From: Bacteroidales bacterium Bact_16
Lineage (GTDB): Bacteria > Bacteroidota > Bacteroidia > Bacteroidales > UBA932
Reading direction: 5' to 3'
Length of the DNA stretch: 13,241 nucleotides
Assembly (NCBI GenBank): GCA_001602885.1
Contig: LUZH01000107.1
Location: 1 to 13,241, forward strand
Every line of letters begins with the position of its first letter. Within the stretch, counting starts at the first letter, position 1. The notes below the pieces were generated by a model. The model was not told where the DNA came from, ran no database searches, and saw only the letters and a list, made by a program, of their open reading frames with translations. Shown piece by piece: positions 6,320 through 13,241 of the stretch. The translations under genes and the position numbers were made by a program.

Positions 6320-9136
6320 ATGAAATTGAATCATATACTCATCTTCGGCCTGCTGGGATTCTGTGCCGTCCCTGCGACGTTGGACGCCCAGACGGAGCTG
6401 CGCGACAAGAAAGCGCAGAGCATTGATCTGGGTCAAGGCGTCGAGACCACGGAATTCCTGACGACGGCGGCGACCTACACCATCACCGCCGAAGAACTCA
6501 GCCACACCTCCGCCATCAGCCTCGCCGACGCGCTCCATGGCAAGCTCCTCGGCCTGACCGCCCTGCAGAACACCGGTTTCAAGGGCGAAGAGGGGAGAGG
6601 CGCCTCCTTCAATATCCGCGGCGCCCAGACCACGGGCGAGAAAGACATCCTGATCCTGGTTGACGGCTACGAGCGCCCGATCGACCGCCTGTCGGTCGAA
6701 GAGGTGGAGAGCGTGACCGTCCTCCGCGATGCTGCCGCCGTGGCCCTCTACGGCCATGAAGGCGTCAACGGCGTCCTCCTGGTCAAGACCAAGCGCGGCC
6801 TGGCGAACAGCGGCTTCCATTTCAAGGCCGGTGTCTCGCACAAGCTCCAGTTCAATCCGGAGATGGCCAACATGGTCAGCGCCTACGACTATGCCAATGC
6901 GCTGAACCAGGCCCGTATCAACGACGGCAGCTCCGTCGCCTATACGGAAGCCGAACTCCAGAAGTTCAAGGATGGCAGCGATCCGTCCGTCTATCCCAAC
7001 GTCAACTGGAAAGACGAAGTCTTCCGTGACAACGCCCACGAGACCAACGCCTTCGTGTCGATGTTCGGCGGCTCCGAAAACGTCGAGTACTACACGCAGC
7101 TGGACTTCACCGACGCCCGCGGCCTCTACAAGAACGCCTCCCAGGGCGACTGGAATTCCCAGCTCAAGTACTCCAAGGTGAACATCCGCGCCAACGTCGA
7201 TTTCAAGGTCACCGAGAGCACCCGCGTCAAGACGAACGTCATGGCGATCTTCATGGAGACCAACGGCGTGCCGAACATCAACTCCAACGACGCCTGGTGG
7301 CATCTCTATAAGGTGCCTGCGCTGGCGTTCCCCATCCAGACCTCCGCCATCGGGACCGAGGGCGAGCCGGGATATATCCCGAGCGTCTGGGGCGGCAGCC
7401 AGACCTATGGCGACTACAACCTCGTGGCCAAGGCCCAGGGTACCGGTTTCGCCAAGACGCACCAGCGCCAGATCTGGGCGGACCTCACCCTCGAGCAGGA
7501 TCTCGACTTCCTGGCCGAAGGCCTGAAGTTCTATGTCAGCGGCGCTTATGACAACGCCTCCATCATGAACGAAAGCCACCGCAGGGGCTACCAGTATGGT
7601 TGGAACTATTATGACGCAGCCGGCAACATGGACGCCGCCCTGATGGGTACTGTCCAGACCCAGCTCGTCTTCAACCACAATCTGGATTCCCAGTGGCGCA
7701 TCGGCATGGTCCGCGCAGGTTTCAAGTATGCCACGACGTTCGCGAACGGCGACAACTTCGCCGCCAACGCCGGTTACAATATGAAGAGCGAGGTCCGCGA
7801 CGGCCGGAGCAACACCTGGTACCGCGCGAACTGGAACCTGGCCCTCCACTATGACCACGCCGAGAAGTTCGTGGCCGACCTGGTCCTCGCGGCCAACGGC
7901 TCCAACCGTTCCTACCCGGCCAAGTGGGCGTTCTCGCCGACCCTCGGCCTCGGCTGGATCTATGCCAACAACCCGGACGGCGTCCTGAATTACGGCAAGC
8001 TCCGCGCTTCCGCCGGCATCCAGCACACCGACTACGTCCCGCAGGCCGGCCTTTGGCTCGCCAACTGGGCCAATTCCCACGGCCAGTTCTGGTATGGCCA
8101 GAGCTTCACCAGCTCCTGGGGCGCTTTCCTGACGCAGTTCCCGACCACGAGATTCCAGCAGGAGGCCGCCTACAAGGCCAACCTCGGTACTGACCTGCGC
8201 CTTGGCAACTGCCTCGACTTCACCGTCGACGCTTTCTACCAGCAGCGCCGCAACATCCTCGTCAGCGCCAGCTCCCTCAACTCCGACGTGGTGGGCATCC
8301 AGTCCGCCTATGACGACAAGGGCGTGGTGGCCAGCTACGGCGTGGAGGCAGGCCTGCGCTTCGCCAAGACCTTTGGCGGCGGCCTGAACCTCAACTTCGG
8401 CGCCAACGCTTCCTTCGTGAAGAGCCAGATCCTCGAGTGGATCGAGACGCCTGCCTATCCGAACCTTTCCGTCATCGGCGCTCCTGCCGACCTCGCCCGC
8501 GGCCTCGTCGCCATCGGTTTCTTCCACAGCCAGGAAGAGATCGACAACAGCCCGATCCAGGAATTCGGCCAGGTCAAGGTCGGCGACATCCGCTACAAGG
8601 ATGTCAACCACGACGGCTTCATCAACGAGAACGATACGGTGGCCATGGATTGGGGTACCGATTTCCCGGCCCTGAACTACGGCTTCAATCTCGGAATGGA
8701 ATACAAGGGCTTCGGCTTCAACGTCGCCTTCCAGGGCGCGGCCTTCCAGACCAAGAACCTCCGCTACGTGGACGGTGTCTGGGGCGCGCTCTCCGACAAC
8801 CGCAACCTGTCTCAGGAATACTACGACAACTGCTTCGACCGCGCCGGTTCCAATGCGCTGTACCCGCGTCTGTCGACGACGAACGTGGCCAACAACGCCC
8901 AGGAATCCACGATCTGGTATCGCAACATCAACTGGCTCAAGCTGCGCGACTGCGAGCTCTACTACAAGCTTCCCGCAAAGGCGCTCCGCAGCATGAAGAT
9001 GTCTGACGCCAAGATCTTCGTCCAGGGTCAGAACCTGCTGTCTTTCGACAACATCGCCGCCATGGATGCTGAGAACCTCAACACCGGTTATCCTGTGCTG
9101 CAGTCGGTCTCCCTTGGCCTTTCCGTTGTATTCTAA
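6320..9136 (+). CDS. SusC-like TonB-dependent outer-membrane transporter 2, lacking the N-terminal regulatory-like domain
   Basis: This 938-residue SusC/RagA family protein has a signal peptide ending near LDAQ (about residue 24). After a short stretch it enters the plug domain directly (TYTITAEEL, LADALHGKLLGL). The SusC signature ILILVDGYERP is at 110-120, about 72 residues earlier than in the first SusC of this operon, so the carboxypeptidase-D regulatory-like domain is absent. GVNGVLLVKTKRG closes the plug. The barrel ends in a C-terminal Phe (LSVVF). A KDVNHDGFINENDT acidic loop is present. It has no long near-identical stretch with the first SusC, so the two pairs are not a recent duplication. 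It follows susD 1 by 21 bp and is 6 bp ahead of its own SusD partner. It is probably a second importer with different chain-length or side-chain preference (inference). Confidence 0.95.
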   Translation: MKLNHILIFGLLGFCAVPATLDAQTELRDKKAQSIDLGQGVETTEFLTTAATYTITAEELSHTSAISLADALHGKLLGLTALQNTGFKGEEGRGASFNIRGAQTTGEKDILILVDGYERPIDRLSVEEVESVTVLRDAAAVALYGHEGVNGVLLVKTKRGLANSGFHFKAGVSHKLQFNPEMANMVSAYDYANALNQARINDGSSVAYTEAELQKFKDGSDPSVYPNVNWKDEVFRDNAHETNAFVSMFGGSENVEYYTQLDFTDARGLYKNASQGDWNSQLKYSKVNIRANVDFKVTESTRVKTNVMAIFMETNGVPNINSNDAWWHLYKVPALAFPIQTSAIGTEGEPGYIPSVWGGSQTYGDYNLVAKAQGTGFAKTHQRQIWADLTLEQDLDFLAEGLKFYVSGAYDNASIMNESHRRGYQYGWNYYDAAGNMDAALMGTVQTQLVFNHNLDSQWRIGMVRAGFKYATTFANGDNFAANAGYNMKSEVRDGRSNTWYRANWNLALHYDHAEKFVADLVLAANGSNRSYPAKWAFSPTLGLGWIYANNPDGVLNYGKLRASAGIQHTDYVPQAGLWLANWANSHGQFWYGQSFTSSWGAFLTQFPTTRFQQEAAYKANLGTDLRLGNCLDFTVDAFYQQRRNILVSASSLNSDVVGIQSAYDDKGVVASYGVEAGLRFAKTFGGGLNLNFGANASFVKSQILEWIETPAYPNLSVIGAPADLARGLVAIGFFHSQEEIDNSPIQEFGQVKVGDIRYKDVNHDGFINENDTVAMDWGTDFPALNYGFNLGMEYKGFGFNVAFQGAAFQTKNLRYVDGVWGALSDNRNLSQEYYDNCFDRAGSNALYPRLSTTNVANNAQESTIWYRNINWLKLRDCELYYKLPAKALRSMKMSDAKIFVQGQNLLSFDNIAAMDAENLNTGYPVLQSVSLGLSVVF

Positions 9137-9142
9137 TAAAGC

Positions 9143-10828
9143 ATGAGAATTATGAAACTCGATAGAATCATTTCATTCCTTTTCGCCGGTATCGTCCTGG
9201 CCTCGTGCGCTGACCTCAACTATACCGAGGAGAACACGCGTGACGAGGAATGGACCTACGAATACTTCGCGAACGGTATCAAGAACATGGTGTTCGACGT
9301 TTACGCCCAGCTCTACGGCAACGAATTCGAGTCCAACAGCGCCTACTTCCTGGCCGGCGCCACGGACGAGGCCCAGTATGCGCTGGAGACCGGTGCGGTA
9401 AACAACTACACCAACGGTGGCTGGAGTGCCGCCAATCCTTATTCCAACATCTGGACGAAGTCCTATACCGCCATCGCGGACATCCATATGTACCTGGAGA
9501 AGATCGACCAGGCGGACATCACCGAGTGGCAGTACAATCCGGACTATTCCAAGTGGGCCCAGCAGATGGAGATCTTCCCGTATGAGCTCCGCTTCCTGCG
9601 CGCCTACTTCTACTTCGAGCTGTTCCGCACTTATGGCGACGTTCCCCTCGTGACCACCACGCTGACCAACATGCAGGCCAACTCCATCGAGCGTACCCCT
9701 GCCGACCAGATCGTGAAGTTCATCGTGGACGAGCTCGACGCCGTGGCGCCGTACCTGCCGGTCTCCTATGCGAACGAGGCGGAAGCCGAGATCGGCCGCG
9801 CGACCCGCGTGGCGGCCTTCGCCCTGAAGGCCCGCACGCTGCTCTACGCGGCTTCTCCGCTCTTCAACCCGTCCAACGACTCCGCCAAGTGGGCGAAGGC
9901 CGCCGAGGCCTGCAAGTTCTTCCTGGACAACGCCGACGCCTGGGGCCTGAAGCTCAGCGCCTACGGCTCCCTGTGGGGCCACGACGCCTTCTTCAACCCC
10001 GAGCTGATCTTCGGCCTGGGCCGTGGCGAGAGCAACAACTTCGAGAAGGCCAACTATCCGGTCGGCGTCGAGAACGGCTCCTCCGGCAACTGCCCGACCC
10101 AGAGCTTCGTCGATCAGTATGAGTATCAGAACAACGGCGAGACCTTTGGTCAGCGCTATCCCGGCGAGATCGACCTTAACACCGTCGATCCCTATGCGGG
10201 CCTCGACCCGCGTTTCGCCCTGACCGTCGTGAAGAACGGCGACGAATGGCCGACCAACGGCGCCCAGAAGAAGCCGATCGAGATTTTCTTCGGAGGCTTC
10301 AACGCCGCTCCGAAGTACGGCGCCACGCCGACGGGCTACTACCTGAGGAAGTATGTCGACGGCGCCTGCGTGACGACTGCTGACAACCAGGTCTCCCGCC
10401 GCCACACCTGGATCCTGTTCCGCCTGGCCGAGATGTATCTGGACTATGCGGAGGCCGTGTTCCATGCCACCGGCAGCGCCAACGACGCTTCCTACGGCAT
10501 GTCCGCGAACCAGGCCGTCAACGTGCTGCGCAACCGCTCCGACATCCAGATGCCGGCCTTCTCCGAGGACGGCGACGCCTGGGTGGCCCGCTACGAGCGC
10601 GAGCGCCTCGTGGAGCTCGCCTTCGAGAACCACCGCTTCTGGGATGTCCGCCGCTGGAAGAAGGGTCCTGCCTATTTCAAGACCATCCAGGTGGCGACGA
10701 TCGGCAGCGACCTCAAGCTCACCCGGTCTACCGTTACCCGTCAGTGGGATGACAAGTACTACTTCTATCCCATCCCGCAGACCGAATTGAAGAAGAACCC
10801 CAACCTCACGCAAAACCAGGGCTGGTAG
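9143..10828 (+). CDS. SusD/RagB-like outer-membrane glycan-binding lipoprotein 2
   Basis: The 561-residue protein has a lipoprotein signal ending LAS-C22, followed by the acidic segment DLNYTEENTRDEE, consistent with surface export. SusD hallmarks are RFLRAYFYFELFRTYGDVPL at about 150-169, FRLAEMYLDYAEA at 426-438, and RYERERLVELAFENHRFW from 483 followed by DVRRWK. The C-terminus is NPNLTQNQGW. Its size is near the family norm. It is clearly different from the first SusD and should partner with the SusC encoded just upstream. I use the ATG at 9143; an in-frame ATG at 9152 would shorten the signal peptide by three residues and also works. Confidence 0.95.
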   Translation: MRIMKLDRIISFLFAGIVLASCADLNYTEENTRDEEWTYEYFANGIKNMVFDVYAQLYGNEFESNSAYFLAGATDEAQYALETGAVNNYTNGGWSAANPYSNIWTKSYTAIADIHMYLEKIDQADITEWQYNPDYSKWAQQMEIFPYELRFLRAYFYFELFRTYGDVPLVTTTLTNMQANSIERTPADQIVKFIVDELDAVAPYLPVSYANEAEAEIGRATRVAAFALKARTLLYAASPLFNPSNDSAKWAKAAEACKFFLDNADAWGLKLSAYGSLWGHDAFFNPELIFGLGRGESNNFEKANYPVGVENGSSGNCPTQSFVDQYEYQNNGETFGQRYPGEIDLNTVDPYAGLDPRFALTVVKNGDEWPTNGAQKKPIEIFFGGFNAAPKYGATPTGYYLRKYVDGACVTTADNQVSRRHTWILFRLAEMYLDYAEAVFHATGSANDASYGMSANQAVNVLRNRSDIQMPAFSEDGDAWVARYERERLVELAFENHRFWDVRRWKKGPAYFKTIQVATIGSDLKLTRSTVTRQWDDKYYFYPIPQTELKKNPNLTQNQGW

Positions 10829-10851
10829 AGCGCTTTATAAGGATTACCGAT

Positions 10852-12738
10852 ATGAAAAAGATATTCAAATATTTAAGCATACTCCTGTCTGTTGCCCTGC
10901 TGGGCAGCATCTCAGCCTGTAACCTGCTGATGGATCCGCTCGAGGAGACCGCGGAGGCCGGGCTCGGCATCAAGGTGTTCTTCCCGACCAAGGTGGTCGC
11001 CGGCCAGCCGATGACCATCAACGGCAACGGTTTTGCGACCGCCCGCTCGATCGAGTTCCCGAACGGCGTCAGCGTCACGGACTTCGAGATCGTCTCCAAC
11101 CAGATGATCCGCGTCGTCGCCCCGGCCGGCATCGCCGCCGACGGTGGCGTGATCAAGGTCGTCACCGAGGAGGGCGAGGCCGTGTCCCGGCTGCCGCTGA
11201 CCCTCGGTTCCACCAGCGTCTCCGGCTTCTCCCTGCAGGCTGGCGAGACCCTCAAGGGCGGCGAATCGATCGAGGTCTACGGTACGGACCTGCAGTTTGT
11301 CTGCGAGGCCGAACTGCCTGATGCAGAGGGCAATCCGATGACCCTCCCGGACGAGTGCTTCTACCGCAAGGGCGAGAACAAACTCGTGATCACCATCCCC
11401 AGGAAAGTCTTCGACGGCACCTATGTGGGTAAACTCCGTACCTTCGACGGCAAGGAATTCCTGCTGCCGGAGCTCAAGTACGAACCGGGTGCCGAAGGCG
11501 GACATTGGGAGAGCAAGGAAGTCATGATCTGGGAGAATGACGGCAGCCACGGCGCCGTGTCCTGGAGCAGCGACTACCGCTTCGCGGCCGAAGCCAACAA
11601 GACCGGCGAGGAGATCTACGCCATTCCGGACGATGTCTGGGCCAAGATGAAGGAAGGCACCTTCTACGTGAAGGTCACAGCCGAGAACCCGCAGATCCGC
11701 ATCACCACGGGCTGGTGGAGCACGACCTGGACCGGCAACGACTTCATGCCGGGCAGCGAGGGCCTCACCGACAACGGCGACGGCACCTGGACGCTCGAGG
11801 TCAAGCTCGCGGGCGATCCGATCATGGACGTCATCGACGTGCAGCACCTCCTGGTCACGGGTGACCGCTTCACTCCGGTCAGCCTCTTCTTCGTCGAAGA
11901 CGTCTGGGTCGAAGGCGGCGGCGGACACATGGAGATCGTCAAGTCTTCCATCTGGAAGAACGACGGCAGCCACGGCGCCGTGTCCTGGAGCAGCGATTAC
12001 CGCTTCGCAAACGAGTCCAACAAGACCGGCGAAGAGATCTACGCCATCCCGGACGATGTCTGGGAGAAGATGAAGGGCGGCACGTTCTATGTCGACGTCG
12101 AGGCCGAGAACCCGCAGATCCGCATCACCACGGGCTGGTGGAGCACGACCTGGACCGGCAACGACTTCATGCCGGGCAGCGAGGGCCTCACCGACAACGG
12201 CGACGGCACCTGGACGCTGGCGGTCACGCTCGGCGACGACCCGATCATGGATGTCATCGACGTGCAGCATCTCCTGGTCACGGGCGACCGCTTCACCCCG
12301 GTCGAGCTCTACTTCCAGGAAGAAGTGTGGGTCGGCGGCGACCCGACCCCGAAGGAGGAACTGATCTGGGAGAATGACGGCAGCCACGGCGCCGTGTCCT
12401 GGAGCAGCGACTACCGCTTCGCGGCCGATGCCAACAAGACCGGCGAGGAGATCTATGCGATCCCTGACGATGTCTGGGCCCAGATGAAGGCCGGTACCTT
12501 CTATGTCGATGTCGAGGCCGAGAACCCGCAGATCCGCATCACCACGGGCTGGTGGAGCACGACCTGGACCGGCAACGACTTCATGCCGGGCAGCGAGGGC
12601 CTTACCGACAACGGCGACGGTACCTGGACGCTGGCGGTCACGCTCGGCGACGACCCGATCATGGATGTCATCGACGTGCAGCATCTGCTGGTCACGGGTG
12701 ACCGCTTCACCCCGAAGAAACTCTACTTCCTCAAGTAG
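10852..12738 (+). CDS. Surface glycan-binding lipoprotein with two IPT/TIG-like domains and three tandem Trp-rich modules (SusE/F- or XusE-position protein)
   Basis: This 628-residue protein has a lipoprotein signal ending ISA-C23, then an acidic DPLEET segment. Residues about 40-118 (VFFPTKVVAGQPMTINGNGF) and 122-210 (SVSGFSLQAGETL, SIEVYGTDL) look like two Ig-like IPT/TIG domains, common spacers in PUL surface glycan-binding proteins. Three 122-residue modules follow at 226-347, 367-488 and 505-626. By eye they are 89-93% identical, with 9, 12 and 13 differences in the pairwise comparisons. Each has seven Trp, including a WWSTTW cluster, and is joined to the next by a short Glu/Gly-rich linker. 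I do not recognise the module family. Carbohydrate binding is inferred from the aromatic content, multiplication, lipoprotein anchor and last place in a susCDCD operon. There is no catalytic motif I can identify. An AAGGA lies 8 bases before the ATG, and the operon terminator begins 15 bases after the stop. Confidence 0.85.
   Translation: MKKIFKYLSILLSVALLGSISACNLLMDPLEETAEAGLGIKVFFPTKVVAGQPMTINGNGFATARSIEFPNGVSVTDFEIVSNQMIRVVAPAGIAADGGVIKVVTEEGEAVSRLPLTLGSTSVSGFSLQAGETLKGGESIEVYGTDLQFVCEAELPDAEGNPMTLPDECFYRKGENKLVITIPRKVFDGTYVGKLRTFDGKEFLLPELKYEPGAEGGHWESKEVMIWENDGSHGAVSWSSDYRFAAEANKTGEEIYAIPDDVWAKMKEGTFYVKVTAENPQIRITTGWWSTTWTGNDFMPGSEGLTDNGDGTWTLEVKLAGDPIMDVIDVQHLLVTGDRFTPVSLFFVEDVWVEGGGGHMEIVKSSIWKNDGSHGAVSWSSDYRFANESNKTGEEIYAIPDDVWEKMKGGTFYVDVEAENPQIRITTGWWSTTWTGNDFMPGSEGLTDNGDGTWTLAVTLGDDPIMDVIDVQHLLVTGDRFTPVELYFQEEVWVGGDPTPKEELIWENDGSHGAVSWSSDYRFAADANKTGEEIYAIPDDVWAQMKAGTFYVDVEAENPQIRITTGWWSTTWTGNDFMPGSEGLTDNGDGTWTLAVTLGDDPIMDVIDVQHLLVTGDRFTPKKLYFLK
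11527..11892 (+). repeat. Module copy 1 of triple tandem repeat (122 residues)
   Basis: Encodes residues 226-347, from IWENDGSHGAVSW to FTPVSLFF. It is the most divergent copy: EVKLAGD replaces AVTLGDD, and VKVTAEN replaces VDVEAEN. Bases 11680-11795 (116 bp) are identical to 12103-12218 in copy 2. A 19-residue linker with four Gly in a row separates it from copy 2. Confidence 0.93.
11950..12315 (+). repeat. Module copy 2 of triple tandem repeat (122 residues)
   Basis: Encodes residues 367-488, from IWKNDGSHGAVSW to FTPVELYF. It differs from copy 3 at nine residues, mainly in the FANESNK and VWEKMKGG segments. The start is 423 bp after copy 1. A 16-residue linker leads to copy 3. Confidence 0.93.
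12364..12729 (+). repeat. Module copy 3 of triple tandem repeat (122 residues)
   Basis: Encodes residues 505-626, from IWENDGSHGAVSW to FTPKKLYF, then Leu-Lys and the stop. The start is 414 bp after copy 2. Over the stretch matching the 116-bp identical block it has only two differences, both silent (CTC to CTT, GGC to GGT). Confidence 0.93.
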
Positions 12739-12753
12739 ACAACGCCTATACGG

Positions 12754-12789
12754 AAGGAGGCTGACCCGATGGGGCCAGCCTCCTTTTTT
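12754..12789 (+). terminator. Rho-independent terminator of the sus operon
   Basis: AAGGAGGCTG (12754-12763) and CAGCCTCCTT (12776-12785) form a perfect 10-bp stem around a 12-base loop, and a run of six T follows at 12784-12789. The hairpin starts 15 bases after the lipoprotein stop codon. On the minus strand the stem is not followed by a T run, so it should act mainly on the plus-strand operon. Confidence 0.92.
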
Positions 12790-12813
12790 ATGCGTATCGC
12801 GGTCGCCCGGGAA

Positions 12814-13241
12814 TCAGTTCTCCGAAACGGTCATCCGGCGGATCCGGCTGGCGACCTCGTCCGGGCGGTCCATCAGCAGCTGTCCGTGGTTCATGCCGGG
12901 GAATACTTCGATGTGGGCTTCCGGACAGAGGGCGAGGAGGTGCCGGGCCTGCGGCCGGGCGACGAAGCCCTCCTTGGTCCCGTGCCAGAAGTGGATGTCG
13001 GCGCCGTGGATGGATTCCAATTTGTTGGTATAGACGTCTTTGTAGCCGTCCCGGACGGCTTTCCCCTTGCCGGAGGGCCAGGCTTTCCTGCATTCGTCCA
13101 GCATCGCGTTGATGTAGTGCGAATGGAACACCCATTTCCAGAAGCCGGTGCAGTGGTAGCAGGTCCAGACGTTGAAACTCTGGTAGTAGCGCAGCGGGTC
13201 CACGCTCCACCTGGGGAGCGGGAGCAGCGGCGCGGCGTCCA
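12814..13241 (-). CDS. Alpha/beta-hydrolase family protein, C-terminal part (start lies beyond right edge)
   Basis: The minus-strand frame is open from the right edge through 142 codons to a TGA at 12814-12816. The GTG at 13203 is only an internal in-frame codon, because reading continues upstream as PLLPLPRWS. The visible part shows the end of an alpha/beta-hydrolase fold: a helical lid-like segment rich in Trp and Cys (NVWTCYHCTGFWKW), then GADIHFWHGTKEGF, where the third-residue acid would sit, and FPGMNHGQLLMDRPDE with the likely catalytic His (codon 12886-12888). The acid position appears to be Glu (codon 12970-12972) instead of the usual Asp. The nucleophile elbow lies outside the window. 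The substrate is unknown; an esterase acting on glycan side groups would fit the location but is not shown. It is convergent with the sus operon. Confidence 0.75.
   Translation of the reverse strand, partial: DAAPLLPLPRWSVDPLRYYQSFNVWTCYHCTGFWKWVFHSHYINAMLDECRKAWPSGKGKAVRDGYKDVYTNKLESIHGADIHFWHGTKEGFVARPQARHLLALCPEAHIEVFPGMNHGQLLMDRPDEVASRIRRMTVSEN

Noticed and set aside
4262..8611. 1449-codon open frame on the minus strand opposite susD 1 and susC 2
   Set aside because: It is in exact codon register with both sense genes, so its stops would need sense codons TTA, CTA or TCA, which this GC-rich, C/G-ending codon usage avoids. Its translation is low-complexity (Val, Ala, Gly, Glu, Asp) with no motif, while the sense proteins are clear family members.
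9173..10813. 546-codon minus-strand open frame opposite susD 2
   Set aside because: Same in-register antisense artefact; the sense SusD is unambiguous.
10912..12684. 590-codon minus-strand open frame opposite the repeat lipoprotein, itself repetitive
   Set aside because: In-register antisense of the real gene; its repeats only mirror the three sense modules.
11527..12729. Could the tandem repeats be a CRISPR array or intergenic repeat?
   Set aside because: The repeats are about 414-423 bp, in frame and protein-coding, with only silent or conservative changes.
12788..13210. Minus-strand 140-codon frame overlapping the alpha/beta-hydrolase
   Set aside because: Arg/Pro-rich shifted frame with no motif; the neighbouring frame carries the HG and MNHG hydrolase motifs.

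Overview
The window looks like part of a polysaccharide utilization locus (PUL) from a GC-rich member of the Bacteroidota, most likely a gut- or rumen-type Bacteroidales. Evidence: two consecutive SusC/SusD pairs, several lipoproteins with acidic residues soon after the anchoring cysteine, and a glycoside hydrolase family 5 (GH5) enzyme. Coding DNA is GC-rich with a strong preference for C or G in the third codon position. The species cannot be named from the sequence.

Layout, left to right. (1) A GH5 endo-beta-glycanase lipoprotein lies on the minus strand and runs off the left edge (1-881). (2) An AT-rich divergent spacer (882-1092) carries three copies of a TTTGTGTCA motif. (3) Five genes follow on the plus strand with gaps of only 6 to 23 bp: susC-like 1 (1093-4272), susD-like 1 (4286-6298), susC-like 2 (6320-9136), susD-like 2 (9143-10828), and a large surface lipoprotein (10852-12738). 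The lipoprotein has two IPT/TIG-like domains and three nearly identical 122-residue modules. (4) A clear intrinsic terminator (12754-12789) closes the operon. (5) The C-terminal part of an alpha/beta-hydrolase lies on the minus strand, convergent with the operon, and runs off the right edge (12814-13241).

How the genes probably work together (inference from known Sus systems): the GH5 enzyme cuts a beta-linked plant glycan at the cell surface. The triple-module lipoprotein and the two SusD-like lipoproteins capture the fragments. The two SusC-like TonB-dependent transporters import the oligosaccharides into the periplasm. The order susC-susD-susC-susD-lipoprotein matches the xusABCDE core of Bacteroidota xylan loci, but there is no GH10 gene after the fifth gene here. 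The substrate (xylan, xyloglucan or another beta-glucan) is therefore open. No PUL regulator (hybrid two-component system, AraC, or sigma/anti-sigma pair) is present in the window.

The most unusual features are the lipoprotein with three near-identical Trp-rich modules of no family I recognise, and the repeated motif in the divergent promoter region. No RNA gene, insertion sequence, CRISPR array or phage gene was seen.
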